From: Clostridiales bacterium
GTDB taxonomy: Bacteria; Bacillota; Clostridia; Christensenellales; Aristaeellaceae
Length of the DNA: 64,000 bases
NCBI GenBank assembly: GCA_004554085.1
Contig: SFNY01000004.1
Span: 7,246 to 71,245, forward strand
Direction: 5' to 3'
Shown here: piece by piece, positions 24,444-33,500 of the stretch
How positions within the stretch are numbered: the stretch's first letter is position 1
How the letters are laid out: every line of letters starts with the position of its first letter
Translations under genes and position numbers: made by a program
The notes under the pieces: generated by a model
The model's database searches: none
What the model was told of the DNA's origin: nothing
The model's input: only the letters and a program-made list of their open reading frames with translations

Positions 24444-24491
24444 GGGCGCTGTCTCAGACCATCCCGAAGTGGACGATCCGGGGCAGCGCCC
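24444..24491 (+). terminator. Hairpin after the sugar transporter operon
   Basis: GGGCGCTG pairs with CAGCGCCC across a 32-nt loop that can fold further. The T-run is weak (GCGTTTG). The rest of the 215-bp gap up to 24634 shows no gene. Confidence 0.55.
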
Positions 24492-24634
24492 TGCGCGTTT
24501 GTGAATTGTGAGCGGCTTGTTTAAGGATATTTCCTTCCGGGTCAGGCACGACGGGTTGTGCGTGGGCAGGCAAGGCAGCCAGGAGTTTTCACGGAGCCGC
24601 CAGCTTCGGCTGCGCCCCGTGAGACTGCGGCGCT

Positions 24635-25519
24635 TCAGGCACCCTGCGTCGCGCCGATGAACTCCAGGATGCAGTCCTTCAGCTGCTGTATGCTGCCGGA
24701 GGCGCTCCTGCGCGCGCCGGTGCCCATGCCCAGCTCTCGCTTTGCGGGCGGATCCACCGGCACGCACAGCACGCCGTCCGTCCTGCCGCGAACCATCAGC
24801 TCCGACATCATGGACACGCCCAGGCCGCGCCCCACCATGCGAATCACCGTCTCGTCGTCGAAGCGGCAGATCTTCTCGTTTACCCGCACGCCCACCGGCT
24901 CCAGCGCCGCGCGCACGTCCAGATCGAAGCTGCCGTAGGGCATCAGGAACTCCTGACCCTCGAACTCCTGAAGCGGGAATGCCCTGCGCCCATTCAGGGG
25001 ATAATCCTTCGGGAGAATCGCGTACAACCAGTCGCTGTACAGGGGCACCCAGTCGCAGCTGCGGCCACTCTGACGGCTGGCAAAGATCACGTCGGTCTCG
25101 CCGTGCTCCAGCAGCTCGTAGGGTTCCAGCGCGTGATCCACCATGCGCAGATCCACGCTGACCTCCGGGCAGATGCGCCGGAAGCGGTAGAGGATCTCCG
25201 GCATCCAGTGCATGGCGATGCTGGCGTAGGCCGCCACCCGGATGACCTCGCTCTTTCGCTCCGCAATGGAGCGAATCTGGTTCTCCAGGTTCGCGTTCGC
25301 CTGCAAAAACTCCCGGATGGCGGGCATCAGCTGCCGGCCTTGCTCACTGAGCCGGATGCCGTTGTGGCTGCGCAGCAGCAGCGGAAAGCCCACCTCGCGC
25401 TCCAGCGCGTCCATCATGTGCGTCAGGCCCGACTGGGTGTAGCCCACCACCTCCGAGGCCTTCGTAAAGCTCCCCAGATCCGCCGCCGTCATCAGAATCT
25501 CCAGCTTTTTGCTGTCCAT
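24635..25519 (-). CDS. LysR-family transcriptional regulator
   Basis: A 294-residue LysR regulator. The helix-turn-helix begins at LEILMTAADLGSFTKASEVV, with QSGLTHMMDALEREVGFPLL as the recognition part, and a standard effector domain follows. It is divergent from the brnQ-like gene across 121 bp and has its own good promoter, so it may control that transporter. The effector is unknown. The tail past residue 270 (MGTGARRSASGSIQQLKDCI) is normal in length. Confidence 0.94.
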   Translation of the reverse strand: MDSKKLEILMTAADLGSFTKASEVVGYTQSGLTHMMDALEREVGFPLLLRSHNGIRLSEQGRQLMPAIREFLQANANLENQIRSIAERKSEVIRVAAYASIAMHWMPEILYRFRRICPEVSVDLRMVDHALEPYELLEHGETDVIFASRQSGRSCDWVPLYSDWLYAILPKDYPLNGRRAFPLQEFEGQEFLMPYGSFDLDVRAALEPVGVRVNEKICRFDDETVIRMVGRGLGVSMMSELMVRGRTDGVLCVPVDPPAKRELGMGTGARRSASGSIQQLKDCILEFIGATQGA

Positions 25520-25567
25520 GCCTTCACCTCACCCTATTTCATATCTATTACATTCTCTCATATCCCT

Positions 25568-25596
25568 ATTATAAACAGGCGTTTCTCAGAATGCAA
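25568..25596 (-). promoter_or_regulatory. Promoter of the LysR gene at 25519
   Basis: On the minus strand TTGCAT and TATAAT are spaced by exactly 17 bp, upstream of the LysR start. It lies in the divergent region shared with the branched-chain amino acid carrier gene. Confidence 0.6.
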
Positions 25597-25640
25597 GCGG
25601 GATGATAGAATAGGAGACAGAAAAGCGAGGTGGAAACGCA

Positions 25641-26996
25641 ATGGGCAAGCAATTGACGCTGCGGCAGCGGATTCTGGTGGCCGGAACGCTGTTCGGCATG
25701 TTCTTTGGTGCGGGGAACCTGATCTTCCCGGTGCACCTGGGTCAGATGGCGGGGCGCAACATGCTCCCGGCGATGCTCGGCTTCATCATCACCGCCGTGG
25801 GCATCCCGATTCTGGGCGTGGCGGCCATCGGCAATACCCACGCCGACGGCCTGCAGGCGCTGGCAACCAAGGTGGGGAAGGGCTATGGCTACGCCTTCAC
25901 CTGCCTGCTCTACCTGACCATCGGGCCGTTCTTCGCCATCCCAAGATGCGCGACCACGTCCTTCACCACGGGTGTGCTGCCGATGCTGGGCGACGGAGCC
26001 TCCGAGGGCCTTGCGCTGCTGATCTTTTCGCTGATCTTCTTCGCGCTGGTGCTGTTTCTGTCGCTGCGTCCGGCGAACATCACGGTGTGGATCGGCAAGA
26101 TCATCAATCCGCTGTTCCTGATCTTTCTGGCGATCCTGGTGATCTCAGCGCTGAGCCGTCCCGGCGCGCCTGCTTCCACGGTGGAGCCGGTCGCCGCTTA
26201 CCGGAGCCATGCGCTGTCCTCCGCCCTCATCGAGGGCTACGGCACGATGGACGCGATTGCGGGCCTGGCCTTCGGCATCGTGGTCATCGACATCATCCGC
26301 TCAATGGGCGTGGAGAACGACGCCGCCATCGCGAAGGATGTGCTGCGCTCCGGCGCGCTCACCGGCCTGCTGATGGCCCTCATCTATGCCGCCACGATCC
26401 TGATGGGCGCGCAGTCCCGGGGCCTGTTCGCGCTCTCCGAGAACGGCGGAATCGCCCTGGCGCAGATCTCCGGGCACTACCTCGGCTCTGCGGGCAAGCT
26501 GGTGCTGGCGCTGACCATCACCTGCGCCTGCCTCAAGACCTCCATCGGCCTGGTTACCAGCTGCGCCGATGCCTTCGCCCGGATGTTCCCCAGGGCGCTG
26601 TCCTACCGCGCATGGGCGGTGATCTTCACGGCCTTCTCCTTCTGCATCTCGAACTTCGGCCTGTCGAAGATCATCGAGTACTCGATCCCGGTGCTGATGT
26701 TCCTCTATCCCCTCGCCATCACGCTGATCCTGCTGGCGCTGTGCGGCGGACTGTTTAAGCACGACCGGGCCGTGTACCTGAGCGTCACCGCGTTCACCTG
26801 CGTCGCTGCGCTGTTCGACCTGATGAAGGCACTGCCGAAATCCCTGCAAGGCGCGCTGCACCTCCAGGGGGCAATCGGCTTTGCGGAGCGCACGCTGCCC
26901 TTCTACGGCTTGCGCTTCGGCTGGGTGGTTCCCGCCGCCGTCGGTCTGCTGCTGGGGCTGGCGATTCACTTCGGGAAGAACCGCCGCGCTGCGTGA
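25641..26996 (+). CDS. brnQ: Branched-chain amino acid transport system II carrier protein (BrnQ)
   Basis: A 451-residue secondary transporter with about 12 hydrophobic helices that imports Leu, Ile and Val with a cation. The N-terminal signature LFGMFFGAGNLIFPVHLGQM is characteristic of the LIVCS/BrnQ family, and GLAFGIVVIDIIRSMGV and TCACLKTSIGLVTSCADAFA also fit. The start follows GAGGTGGAAACGCA. It is divergent from a LysR gene that may regulate it. Length and motifs are normal. Confidence 0.95.
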   Translation: MGKQLTLRQRILVAGTLFGMFFGAGNLIFPVHLGQMAGRNMLPAMLGFIITAVGIPILGVAAIGNTHADGLQALATKVGKGYGYAFTCLLYLTIGPFFAIPRCATTSFTTGVLPMLGDGASEGLALLIFSLIFFALVLFLSLRPANITVWIGKIINPLFLIFLAILVISALSRPGAPASTVEPVAAYRSHALSSALIEGYGTMDAIAGLAFGIVVIDIIRSMGVENDAAIAKDVLRSGALTGLLMALIYAATILMGAQSRGLFALSENGGIALAQISGHYLGSAGKLVLALTITCACLKTSIGLVTSCADAFARMFPRALSYRAWAVIFTAFSFCISNFGLSKIIEYSIPVLMFLYPLAITLILLALCGGLFKHDRAVYLSVTAFTCVAALFDLMKALPKSLQGALHLQGAIGFAERTLPFYGLRFGWVVPAAVGLLLGLAIHFGKNRRAA

Positions 26997-27022
26997 AGAA
27001 TCCACGGCAGAATTCCATACAG

Positions 27023-27054
27023 AAGGCCCGCTTCCTCTGCCGGAAGCGGGCCTT
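27023..27054. terminator. Bidirectional terminator between brnQ and serS
   Basis: AAGGCCCGCTTCC pairs perfectly with GGAAGCGGGCCTT over a 6-nt loop, between the converging stops of the two genes. Confidence 0.75.
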
Positions 27055-27074
27055 GCCATAGACTCGGAATGTTG

Positions 27075-28355
27075 TTATCCCAGATACTCCTTGCCGCCCA
27101 TGTACATGCGCAGGGCCTCGGGGATGCGCACGCGGCCATCGGCCTGCAGGTTGTTCTCCAGGAAGGCGATCAGCATGCGCGGCGGTGCGACCACGGTGTT
27201 GTTCAGGGTGTGGGCCAGGTACTTCTTGCCGTTTTCGCCCTTCACGCGGATGCCGAGCCTGCGTGCCTGCGCGTCGCCCAGGTTGGAGCAGGAGCCGACC
27301 TCGAAGTACTTCTGCTGGCGGGGAGACCAGGCCTCCACGTCGCAGCTCTTCACCTTCAGATCGGCCAGGTCGCCGGAGCAGCACTCCAGGGTGCGCACCG
27401 GGATGTCCAGCGTGCGGAAGAAGTCCACGGTGTTCTTCCAGAGGCGCTCGTACCACATCATGGAGTCCTCGGGCTTGCAGACCACGATCATCTCCTGCTT
27501 CTCGAACTGGTGGATGCGGTACACGCCGCGCTCCTCGATGCCGTGGGCGCCGACCTCCTTGCGGAAGCAGGGGGAGTAGCTGGTCAGGGTCTGGGGCAGA
27601 TCCTTCTCATCCAGGATGGTGTCGATGAACTTGCCGATCATGGAGTGCTCGCTGGTGCCGATCAGGTAGAGGTCCTCGCCCTCGATCTTGTACATCATGT
27701 TCTCCATCTCGGCGAAGGACATCACGCCGTTGACCACGCTGGAGCGGATCATGAAGGGCGGAATGTAGTAGGTGAAGCCGCGGTCGATCATGAAGTCGCG
27801 GGCGTAGGACAGGATGGCGCTGTGCAGGCGCGCGACGTCGCCCTTGAGGTAGTAGAAGCCGTTACCGCTGGTGCGACGGGCCGCGTCCAGATCGATGCCG
27901 TTCAGCTTCTCCATGATGTCCACGTGGTAGGGAACCTCGAAGTCCGGCACCACCGGCTCGCCGAAGCGTTCGTTCTCAACGTTCTCGGAGTCGTCCTGGC
28001 CGATCGGAACGGATGCATCGATGATGTTCGGAATGACCATCATGCGCTTCCGGATCTCGGCGGCCAGCTCCTCCTCCTTGACCTCCAGGGCGGCCAGCTC
28101 GTCCTGCATGTCCTTGACCTGCTGCTTGGCGGCCTCGGCCTCCTCCTTCTGACCCTTGGCCATCAGGCCGCCGATCATCTTGGAGATCTTGTTGCGCTGG
28201 GAGCGCAGGTAGTCGGCGCGCTGAATCGCCTCGCGGTTCTGCTTGTCCAGGGAGATGACCTCGTCCACCAGGGGGAGCTTTGCATCCTGGAACTTCTTTT
28301 TGATGTTCTCGCGAACGAGATCGGGATTCGTGCGGATCAGATTGATGTCGATCAT
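27075..28355 (-). CDS. serS: Serine--tRNA ligase
   Basis: A 426-residue class II aminoacyl-tRNA synthetase that charges tRNA-Ser. An N-terminal antiparallel coiled-coil arm (about residues 30-105) binds the long variable arm of tRNA-Ser. Motif 2 is visible as FRKEVGAHGIEERGVYRIHQ, followed by QFEKQEMIVVC, and motif 3 lies in LNNTVVAPPRMLIAFLENN. It is transcribed alone from a promoter at 28618-28646 through a T-box leader with a UCC specifier, so it responds to uncharged tRNA-Ser. Length is normal. Confidence 0.98.
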   Translation of the reverse strand: MIDINLIRTNPDLVRENIKKKFQDAKLPLVDEVISLDKQNREAIQRADYLRSQRNKISKMIGGLMAKGQKEEAEAAKQQVKDMQDELAALEVKEEELAAEIRKRMMVIPNIIDASVPIGQDDSENVENERFGEPVVPDFEVPYHVDIMEKLNGIDLDAARRTSGNGFYYLKGDVARLHSAILSYARDFMIDRGFTYYIPPFMIRSSVVNGVMSFAEMENMMYKIEGEDLYLIGTSEHSMIGKFIDTILDEKDLPQTLTSYSPCFRKEVGAHGIEERGVYRIHQFEKQEMIVVCKPEDSMMWYERLWKNTVDFFRTLDIPVRTLECCSGDLADLKVKSCDVEAWSPRQQKYFEVGSCSNLGDAQARRLGIRVKGENGKKYLAHTLNNTVVAPPRMLIAFLENNLQADGRVRIPEALRMYMGGKEYLG

Positions 28356-28390
28356 GTTGGTTTCCCTCCAATTGTCCTTCGGTGCAAAAG

Positions 28391-28422
28391 AAAAAGCCTG
28401 CCATCCCTGATCAATGGGACGG
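28391..28422 (-). terminator. Regulated terminator of the serS T-box leader
   Basis: On the minus strand CCGTCCC pairs with GGGATGG and is followed by CAGGCTTTTTC. It is mutually exclusive with the antiterminator that uses the T-box sequence just upstream. Confidence 0.8.
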
Positions 28423-28607
28423 AAGACTCCGCGTTGCCACCCAAATTGCCGCCAAAGCGGCCACTCGATGCGCGCTAAGGGGCGCAGGCCCTCCGGCTCC
28501 TCGCCGGACGCTGGGAAAGCGGAACGACCGCCGCCGCCGCCGGATTTCCACCATCACCGGCTCTCTATGCGCTTGAAGCGATCACATTTTTCCTCGTTGC
28601 ACTGTTT
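28391..28607 (-). ncRNA. T-box leader (riboswitch), tRNA-Ser specific
   Basis: The leader of serS holds the conserved T-box core GGGTGGCAACGCGGA (28428-28442 on the minus strand). Upstream it has the stem I block AGAGAGCCGG followed by GATGGTGGAAA, as in classic T-boxes. Pairing GGAAA with TTTCC and GATCGC with GCGGTC leaves an internal loop GTTCCGC, whose UCC (28521-28523) is a serine codon and the probable specifier. Binding of uncharged tRNA-Ser would stabilise the antiterminator and allow serS transcription. The specifier is inferred from hand folding. Confidence 0.88.
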
Positions 28608-28617
28608 GATTGACATC

Positions 28618-28646
28618 ATTATAGCGCCCCGACGCAGCTTTTGCAA
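28618..28646 (-). promoter_or_regulatory. Promoter of serS T-box transcript
   Basis: TTGCAA, 17 bp, TATAAT on the minus strand, just upstream of the T-box leader. It is close to the sigma-A consensus. Confidence 0.75.
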
Positions 28647-28711
28647 GTAAAATGTTGACAAAATCATGCACGCCAAAATCCAAACGGGCCGCGCAGCCGT
28701 CTAATGGGTGT

Positions 28712-28731
28712 AAACTGGATCGATCGGGTTT
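28712..28731. promoter_or_regulatory. Palindrome upstream of the sigma-factor gene
   Basis: AAAC-TG-GATCGATC-GG-GTTT is a 20-bp inverted repeat with two central mismatches at each side, 30 bp before the sigma-factor start. It could be an operator or part of an autoregulated promoter region. Confidence 0.4.
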
Positions 28732-28760
28732 GCATTTTCACGAAAGGAATTCGCAGACGC

Positions 28761-29231
28761 ATGGACAAGCAGGAGTTTTCCCGCCGGGTGTTGGTGGTGG
28801 AGGGACGGCTGTACCGCATCAGCTGCGGCATGCTGCGTGAGCCGCAGGATCGAATGGATGCGGTGCAGGAGGCCGTGCTGAAGGCGTGGCAGAACCTCCA
28901 CCGTCTGCGCCGGGAGGAGTACTTTGAGACCTGGCTGACGCGGATTCTCATCAACGAATGCCACAACATACAGAGCACGCGACGGCGGATCGCACCCATG
29001 GAGGAGATACCGGAGCGTACCGCGCCGCCGGAGGATGGAAGCCGGGCGCTGCGGGATGCGCTGATGGCGCTGGACGAGGCGCTGCGGCTGCCGCTGCTGC
29101 TGAGCTACATGGAGGGCTACCGGGTGCGGGAAATCGCAAGAATCCTGCGCATCCCCGAGGGCACGGTGAAATCGCGGATCGCGTGCGCAAAGCGCAGGCT
29201 GAGAGGGCTGCTGGAGGAGGAAGACAAATGA
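28761..29231 (+). CDS. ECF-type RNA polymerase sigma factor
   Basis: A 156-residue sigma factor with only regions 2 and 4. Region 2 shows EPQDRMDAVQEAVLKAWQNL and FETWLTRILINECHN. Region 4 shows LPLLLSYMEGYRVREIARIL followed by IPEGTVKSRIACAKRRLR. It redirects RNA polymerase to stress or envelope promoters. The start at 28761 is weakly supported by AAAGGAA upstream; an ATG at 28704 would add an atypical stretch. Its stop overlaps the start of a membrane protein (ATGA), the typical sigma/anti-sigma coupling. It should control its own operon. Confidence 0.93.
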   Translation: MDKQEFSRRVLVVEGRLYRISCGMLREPQDRMDAVQEAVLKAWQNLHRLRREEYFETWLTRILINECHNIQSTRRRIAPMEEIPERTAPPEDGSRALRDALMALDEALRLPLLLSYMEGYRVREIARILRIPEGTVKSRIACAKRRLRGLLEEEDK

Positions 29232-30502
29232 AGCGAACGGATTGGCAGAGCGCCTTTGGCGAGGTTCCCGAGGACTTTCACCTCCGGCTGCGTTCCACGC
29301 TGGGCGGACTGGAGGAAAGGGATATGAAGAAGCGTAAGAATCTGACGGTCACATTGCTGGCTGCGGCGCTCATCGTCGCGCTGCTGGCGGGTGCGGGCAT
29401 CGCCGCGTCCCAATTGGGCGTATTTCACATGCTGGATAACGCCGATCCCATCGTGCCTTTGGAGGGCGCGCAGGAGCTGGTGGGCACGAACCTGGGTTCC
29501 GTGGAAAACGAGCTGGTGAAGCTGACGGTGGAGGAGGCCGTGTTCGACGGTCAGGGCGCGCTGGTGCAGCTGCGCATCGCGCCGAAGGATGCGGAGAGGT
29601 ACGTGCTGTTCGATTCCATGCTGCAGGACGCGCCGGAGGAGCTGTTCGAGACCGAGCGTGTGCCGGTGGAGCTTGCCAAAGGTGAGCAGGAGTTTGAAAT
29701 GGATGGCAGGAGCATCCGCATCGTCAACGGCGGCGAGGATGTGCGGCTGCTGGTGGACGGCGCGGGGGCCGAAATCCCCGCAAGCGCGGAGGAGGCCCTT
29801 GCGCAAAACCTGCCGATTTATACGGCGGACGGTAGGGTTTATTACGCGGACATGGAGGAGTACCTCGTGCTGGGCAGCAGGGACAGACGCGAAATCCTGG
29901 GCTACTGGCCGCTGATCCGCGTGGAGGGTGAGTCGGAGGAAGCGGATGCACAGGGCCTGGAGAACTTCTTCGATACCCTGGATGCGGAGGGCCAGGCGGA
30001 CGGCAGCGTGATCGTGTGGGCGTCCGGCTATGCCGAGGAGCCGATGAATCTGGATGCGCTCACGATCACCTGCGGCGCGGAGGTATACCAAGGCGATGAA
30101 ACAATCGAGCTGGAGGCGCTGACGCTGAAGCTGCCCCGGAGCGAGGCGGAGCGCAGGGTGCGCATCGAGCCGGTGGGGGACGGCACGGGCGAGAGGTTCA
30201 AGATCCTCTCCGGCAGCATCGCTTTTACGAAGGTGCGCGGCTACATGCAGCTGGATTACAGCTACAAGCAGGCGGAGAACGGCGAGGAGATGGGCATCGA
30301 CTTCCGCATCTACGACACGGACGGCAGGCGCATCACCACCGGCAGTGGCGGCTGCACGCCGGATGCGGACGGTAGCACCTACCACATGGTGCGTGAGATG
30401 CAGTCCTTCGCGGAGGTTCCCGAGACGATTTGGTTGGAGGCCAAGGTCATCGGCGAGGACAAGACCCTCGGCCGCGTGGAATGCAGGCTGATCGAGGAAT
30501 AA
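29228..30502 (+). CDS. DUF4179-type membrane protein, probable anti-sigma factor
   Basis: A 424-residue protein with a short cytoplasmic N-terminus (1-38), one transmembrane helix (about 40-61) and a long extracellular beta-rich part. This is the layout of DUF4179 proteins encoded behind ECF sigma factors. The first residues (MKRTDWQSAFGEVPEDFHLR) resemble the N-terminus of such anti-sigma factors. Start and sigma stop overlap by 4 bp (29228-29231). The likely role is to hold the sigma factor at the membrane until an envelope signal arrives. That role is inferred from context, since no classic anti-sigma zinc motif is visible. Confidence 0.82.
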   Translation: MKRTDWQSAFGEVPEDFHLRLRSTLGGLEERDMKKRKNLTVTLLAAALIVALLAGAGIAASQLGVFHMLDNADPIVPLEGAQELVGTNLGSVENELVKLTVEEAVFDGQGALVQLRIAPKDAERYVLFDSMLQDAPEELFETERVPVELAKGEQEFEMDGRSIRIVNGGEDVRLLVDGAGAEIPASAEEALAQNLPIYTADGRVYYADMEEYLVLGSRDRREILGYWPLIRVEGESEEADAQGLENFFDTLDAEGQADGSVIVWASGYAEEPMNLDALTITCGAEVYQGDETIELEALTLKLPRSEAERRVRIEPVGDGTGERFKILSGSIAFTKVRGYMQLDYSYKQAENGEEMGIDFRIYDTDGRRITTGSGGCTPDADGSTYHMVREMQSFAEVPETIWLEAKVIGEDKTLGRVECRLIEE

Positions 30503-30510
30503 AACAAATT

Positions 30511-30539
30511 GGCGGCGCTTCCGGGATGGAAGCGCCGCC
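30511..30539. terminator. Bidirectional terminator
   Basis: GGCGGCGCTTCC pairs perfectly with GGAAGCGCCGCC over a 5-nt loop, between converging stops. On the minus strand it is followed by AATTTGTTTTATT. Confidence 0.8.
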
Positions 30540-30545
30540 ATAGGT

Positions 30546-33500
30546 TTATTCGATGGTCTTGAGGGATTCCGCCATGTTGATGCGGTCGATCTTGCGCAGC
30601 ATGAACAGGTTCACCAGCCAGGCGAACAGCAGCGTGAGCGCCACGGAGATGCAGAAGCTCAGCGCCGTCACGCGCACGTCGAAGATCACCATGTCCACTT
30701 TGATCTGGGCCATGACGAAGGCGTGCAGCGCCTTGCCCAGCGGCAGGCCCACCAGCGCGCCGATGGCGCTGAGCACCAGGTTCTCCGAGAGGGCGTAGCT
30801 GGCGGTCTCCCGCAGCGTGAAGCCCAGCACCTTCACCGTGGCGATCTCGCGGATGCGCTCGGTGATGTTGATGTTCGTCAGGTTGTAGAGCACGATGAAG
30901 GCCAGCGCCGCCGCGCAGATCACCACCAGAATCACGATGTAATTCAGGCTGGACATCATGTTGTCGAAGCGGTCGCGCACGTCCTGATTGACGGTCACGT
31001 TGCTCACGCCGTCCAGAGAGGAGGCGGTGGCGGAGAGGCTGTGGGGATCCACGCCCTCCGCGCAGTTCACCAGCGCGGCGTTCCACTCGGGGGCCTCGCC
31101 CCACTGGGCGGCGACACTGTCCGCATGGACGATCAGGTAGTTGTAGATGTAGTTGTCGAACACGCCGGTGATCGTCAGCTCCATGCGCTGCATCGCGTCG
31201 CCGTACACGGTCACGCTGTCGCCCACGTTCAGACCGCAGCGCTCCATCAGGCTGCGGCTGATGACGCACTGGTTCAGGCCGGGGAAGTCGATGGCTTCGT
31301 CGCCGCTGTGCAGGTCGATGCAGCCGTCCAGCGCGCCGTCGCCGACGATCAGGTTCACCTGCTTGGTCTGGTCGCCGTAGGCCACGTCCACCGAGCCCTG
31401 GTGCACGAAGCGCACGCCTGCGGCAGCGTCACCCAGCGCATCGGTGAAGGCGGTCTGATCCTCCTTCGTCTGGTTCTCCGTGAAGCTGACGGAGAGGTCG
31501 TAGAGCATGATGCGGCCAAACTGGTCGTTGCCCAGGTTGGCGATGGAGTCGTTGATGCCGAAGCCCGTGACCAGCAGCGCTGTGCAGCCGCCGATGCCCA
31601 GCACCATCATCATCAGGCGCTTCTTATAGCGGAACACGTTGCGTACCGTGACCTTGCGCAAAAACGACAGCCGCTTCCAGAGGAAGCCCACATGTTCCAG
31701 CAGCACCCGCTTGCCGGCCTTGGGAGCCTTCGGGCGGATCAGCTGGGCGGGAACCTCGCTCAGCTCCACGTTGCAGGAGAGCCAGGTCGCGCCCATGGAG
31801 CACAGCAGCGCTGCGCCCAGCGACACCGCGCCCAGCAGGGGATCCAGAACGTAGGGAATCTCCGCAAAGCCGTACATGATGTCGTAGGCCGTCCAGATGA
31901 CCCGTGGGAAGAGGTAGCTTCCGCCGAAGTAGCCGATCAGCGCGCCGATGAAGGCCGCGCTGCCGGAGTAGAACAGGTACTTGGACATGATCGCACCCTT
32001 GGAGTAGCCCAGCGCCTTCAGCGTGCCGATCTCCGTGCGCTGCTCGTCCACCATGCGGGTCATGGTGGTGGTGCACACCAGCGCCGCCACCAGCAGGAAG
32101 AACAGCGGGAACACCGAGGAGATGCCGTGCACGATCATAGAATCGCTCTCAAAGCAGACGTAGCCCACGTTGGTCTTGCGGCTGAGGGCGTAGAGCGTGG
32201 CGGGCTCGATGTCGTTCACCTCTTCCTGCGCATCGTCGATCTCAGCCTGCGCGTCGGCAAACTCCTGCTCCGCGTCGGCGAACTGCATCTCCGCGTCGAT
32301 CAGCGCGGTCTCGTAGTCCGCATAGCCCTGCTGCAGTTCCTCCCGGGCGCTCTCCAGCTCGGCGCGTCCGCTCTCCAGCTGGGATTTGCCGCTATCAATC
32401 TGGCGCTTGGCGCTCTTCAGCTCCGCACTGGCCGCGTCCAGCTGCGCCTGATAGCCGTCCAGCTCCGCCTGGGCCGCAGCCGCCTGCGCGTCCAGCTCCG
32501 CCTGGGCCGCATCCAGCTGGGTGAGGGCAGCCTTGGCCTGCTCGTACTGGGCGAGCACGCCGCTGTCCTCGATCTGCTGCATGCCGGCCTGAACCTGCGT
32601 AAGCTGCGCGTCCAGCTCGCTTCTCTGCGCGTCGAAGGCAGCGTTGGCAGCGTCGATCTGGGAAGTAAGCGTTTCGATGGCCGCTTCCAGCTCCAGCTTC
32701 TGCGCGTTCAGCGCGGCGACCTGTGCGTCGCAGGCGCTCTGTGCGGCGGAGATTTCGCCCTCCAGCGCGGTGATCTGGCCCTCAGCGTCAGAGATTTTGC
32801 CCCGCAGGGCGTCAATCTGCCCGGCCTGCTCGGGATCCTCCGCATCCAGACCGGAAATCTCGCCCTCCCAGCCGGAGATCTGGCTCCGCAGGGAATCGAT
32901 CTGCCCGTTCAGGCCTGACACCGCTGCGTCGCGCTCGGCCTCTGCGGCGGCAATGCCGTCGTCCAGTGCGGCGAGCTGCTCCTTCAGGGCATCCAGCTGC
33001 GCCTTGGGTTCGCTCAATTGCGCGCTGCGCTCGGCTTCCAGCGCGTCGACTCCGGACTGAAGCTGCGCGGCCGCGTCCTGAAGCTGCTGATAGCTCTCCA
33101 GCGCGCCGCTCTCCTCGATCTGACGGATGCCGTCCTCGGCGGCGGCGCGGTTTGCATCGATCTGCGCCTGCGCGTCGGCAATCTGCTGGAGCGCAGCGTC
33201 GCGCTGGCTTTTGAACTTGGCAAGGGAGCGCTCGTACGCACGCAGGCCGGAGAGGTACTGGGCCTCAGCGTCGCTGAGCTTGCTCTCGTTGGCGCTCAGC
33301 TCGTCCTCGCCGTCGGCGATCTGCTGCTTTGCATCCTCCAGCTCGTCGTGCGCGTCGTTGAGCTCGGCGTTTGCGTCGCTCTTCTCCTGCTGGTAGTCCG
33401 CGAGCTTCTCGTCCAGCTCGGCCTGCGCGTCGTCGACCTCCTGCTGCGCATCGTCCACCAGGCTGCGGTAGCGCAGGTCGGCCCGCGTCTCGGTCTCCGA

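Noticed and set aside
24492..24634. Gap between the permease terminator and the LysR gene checked for a small gene
   Set aside because: Short frames only, without a ribosome binding site or conserved look; nothing supportable.
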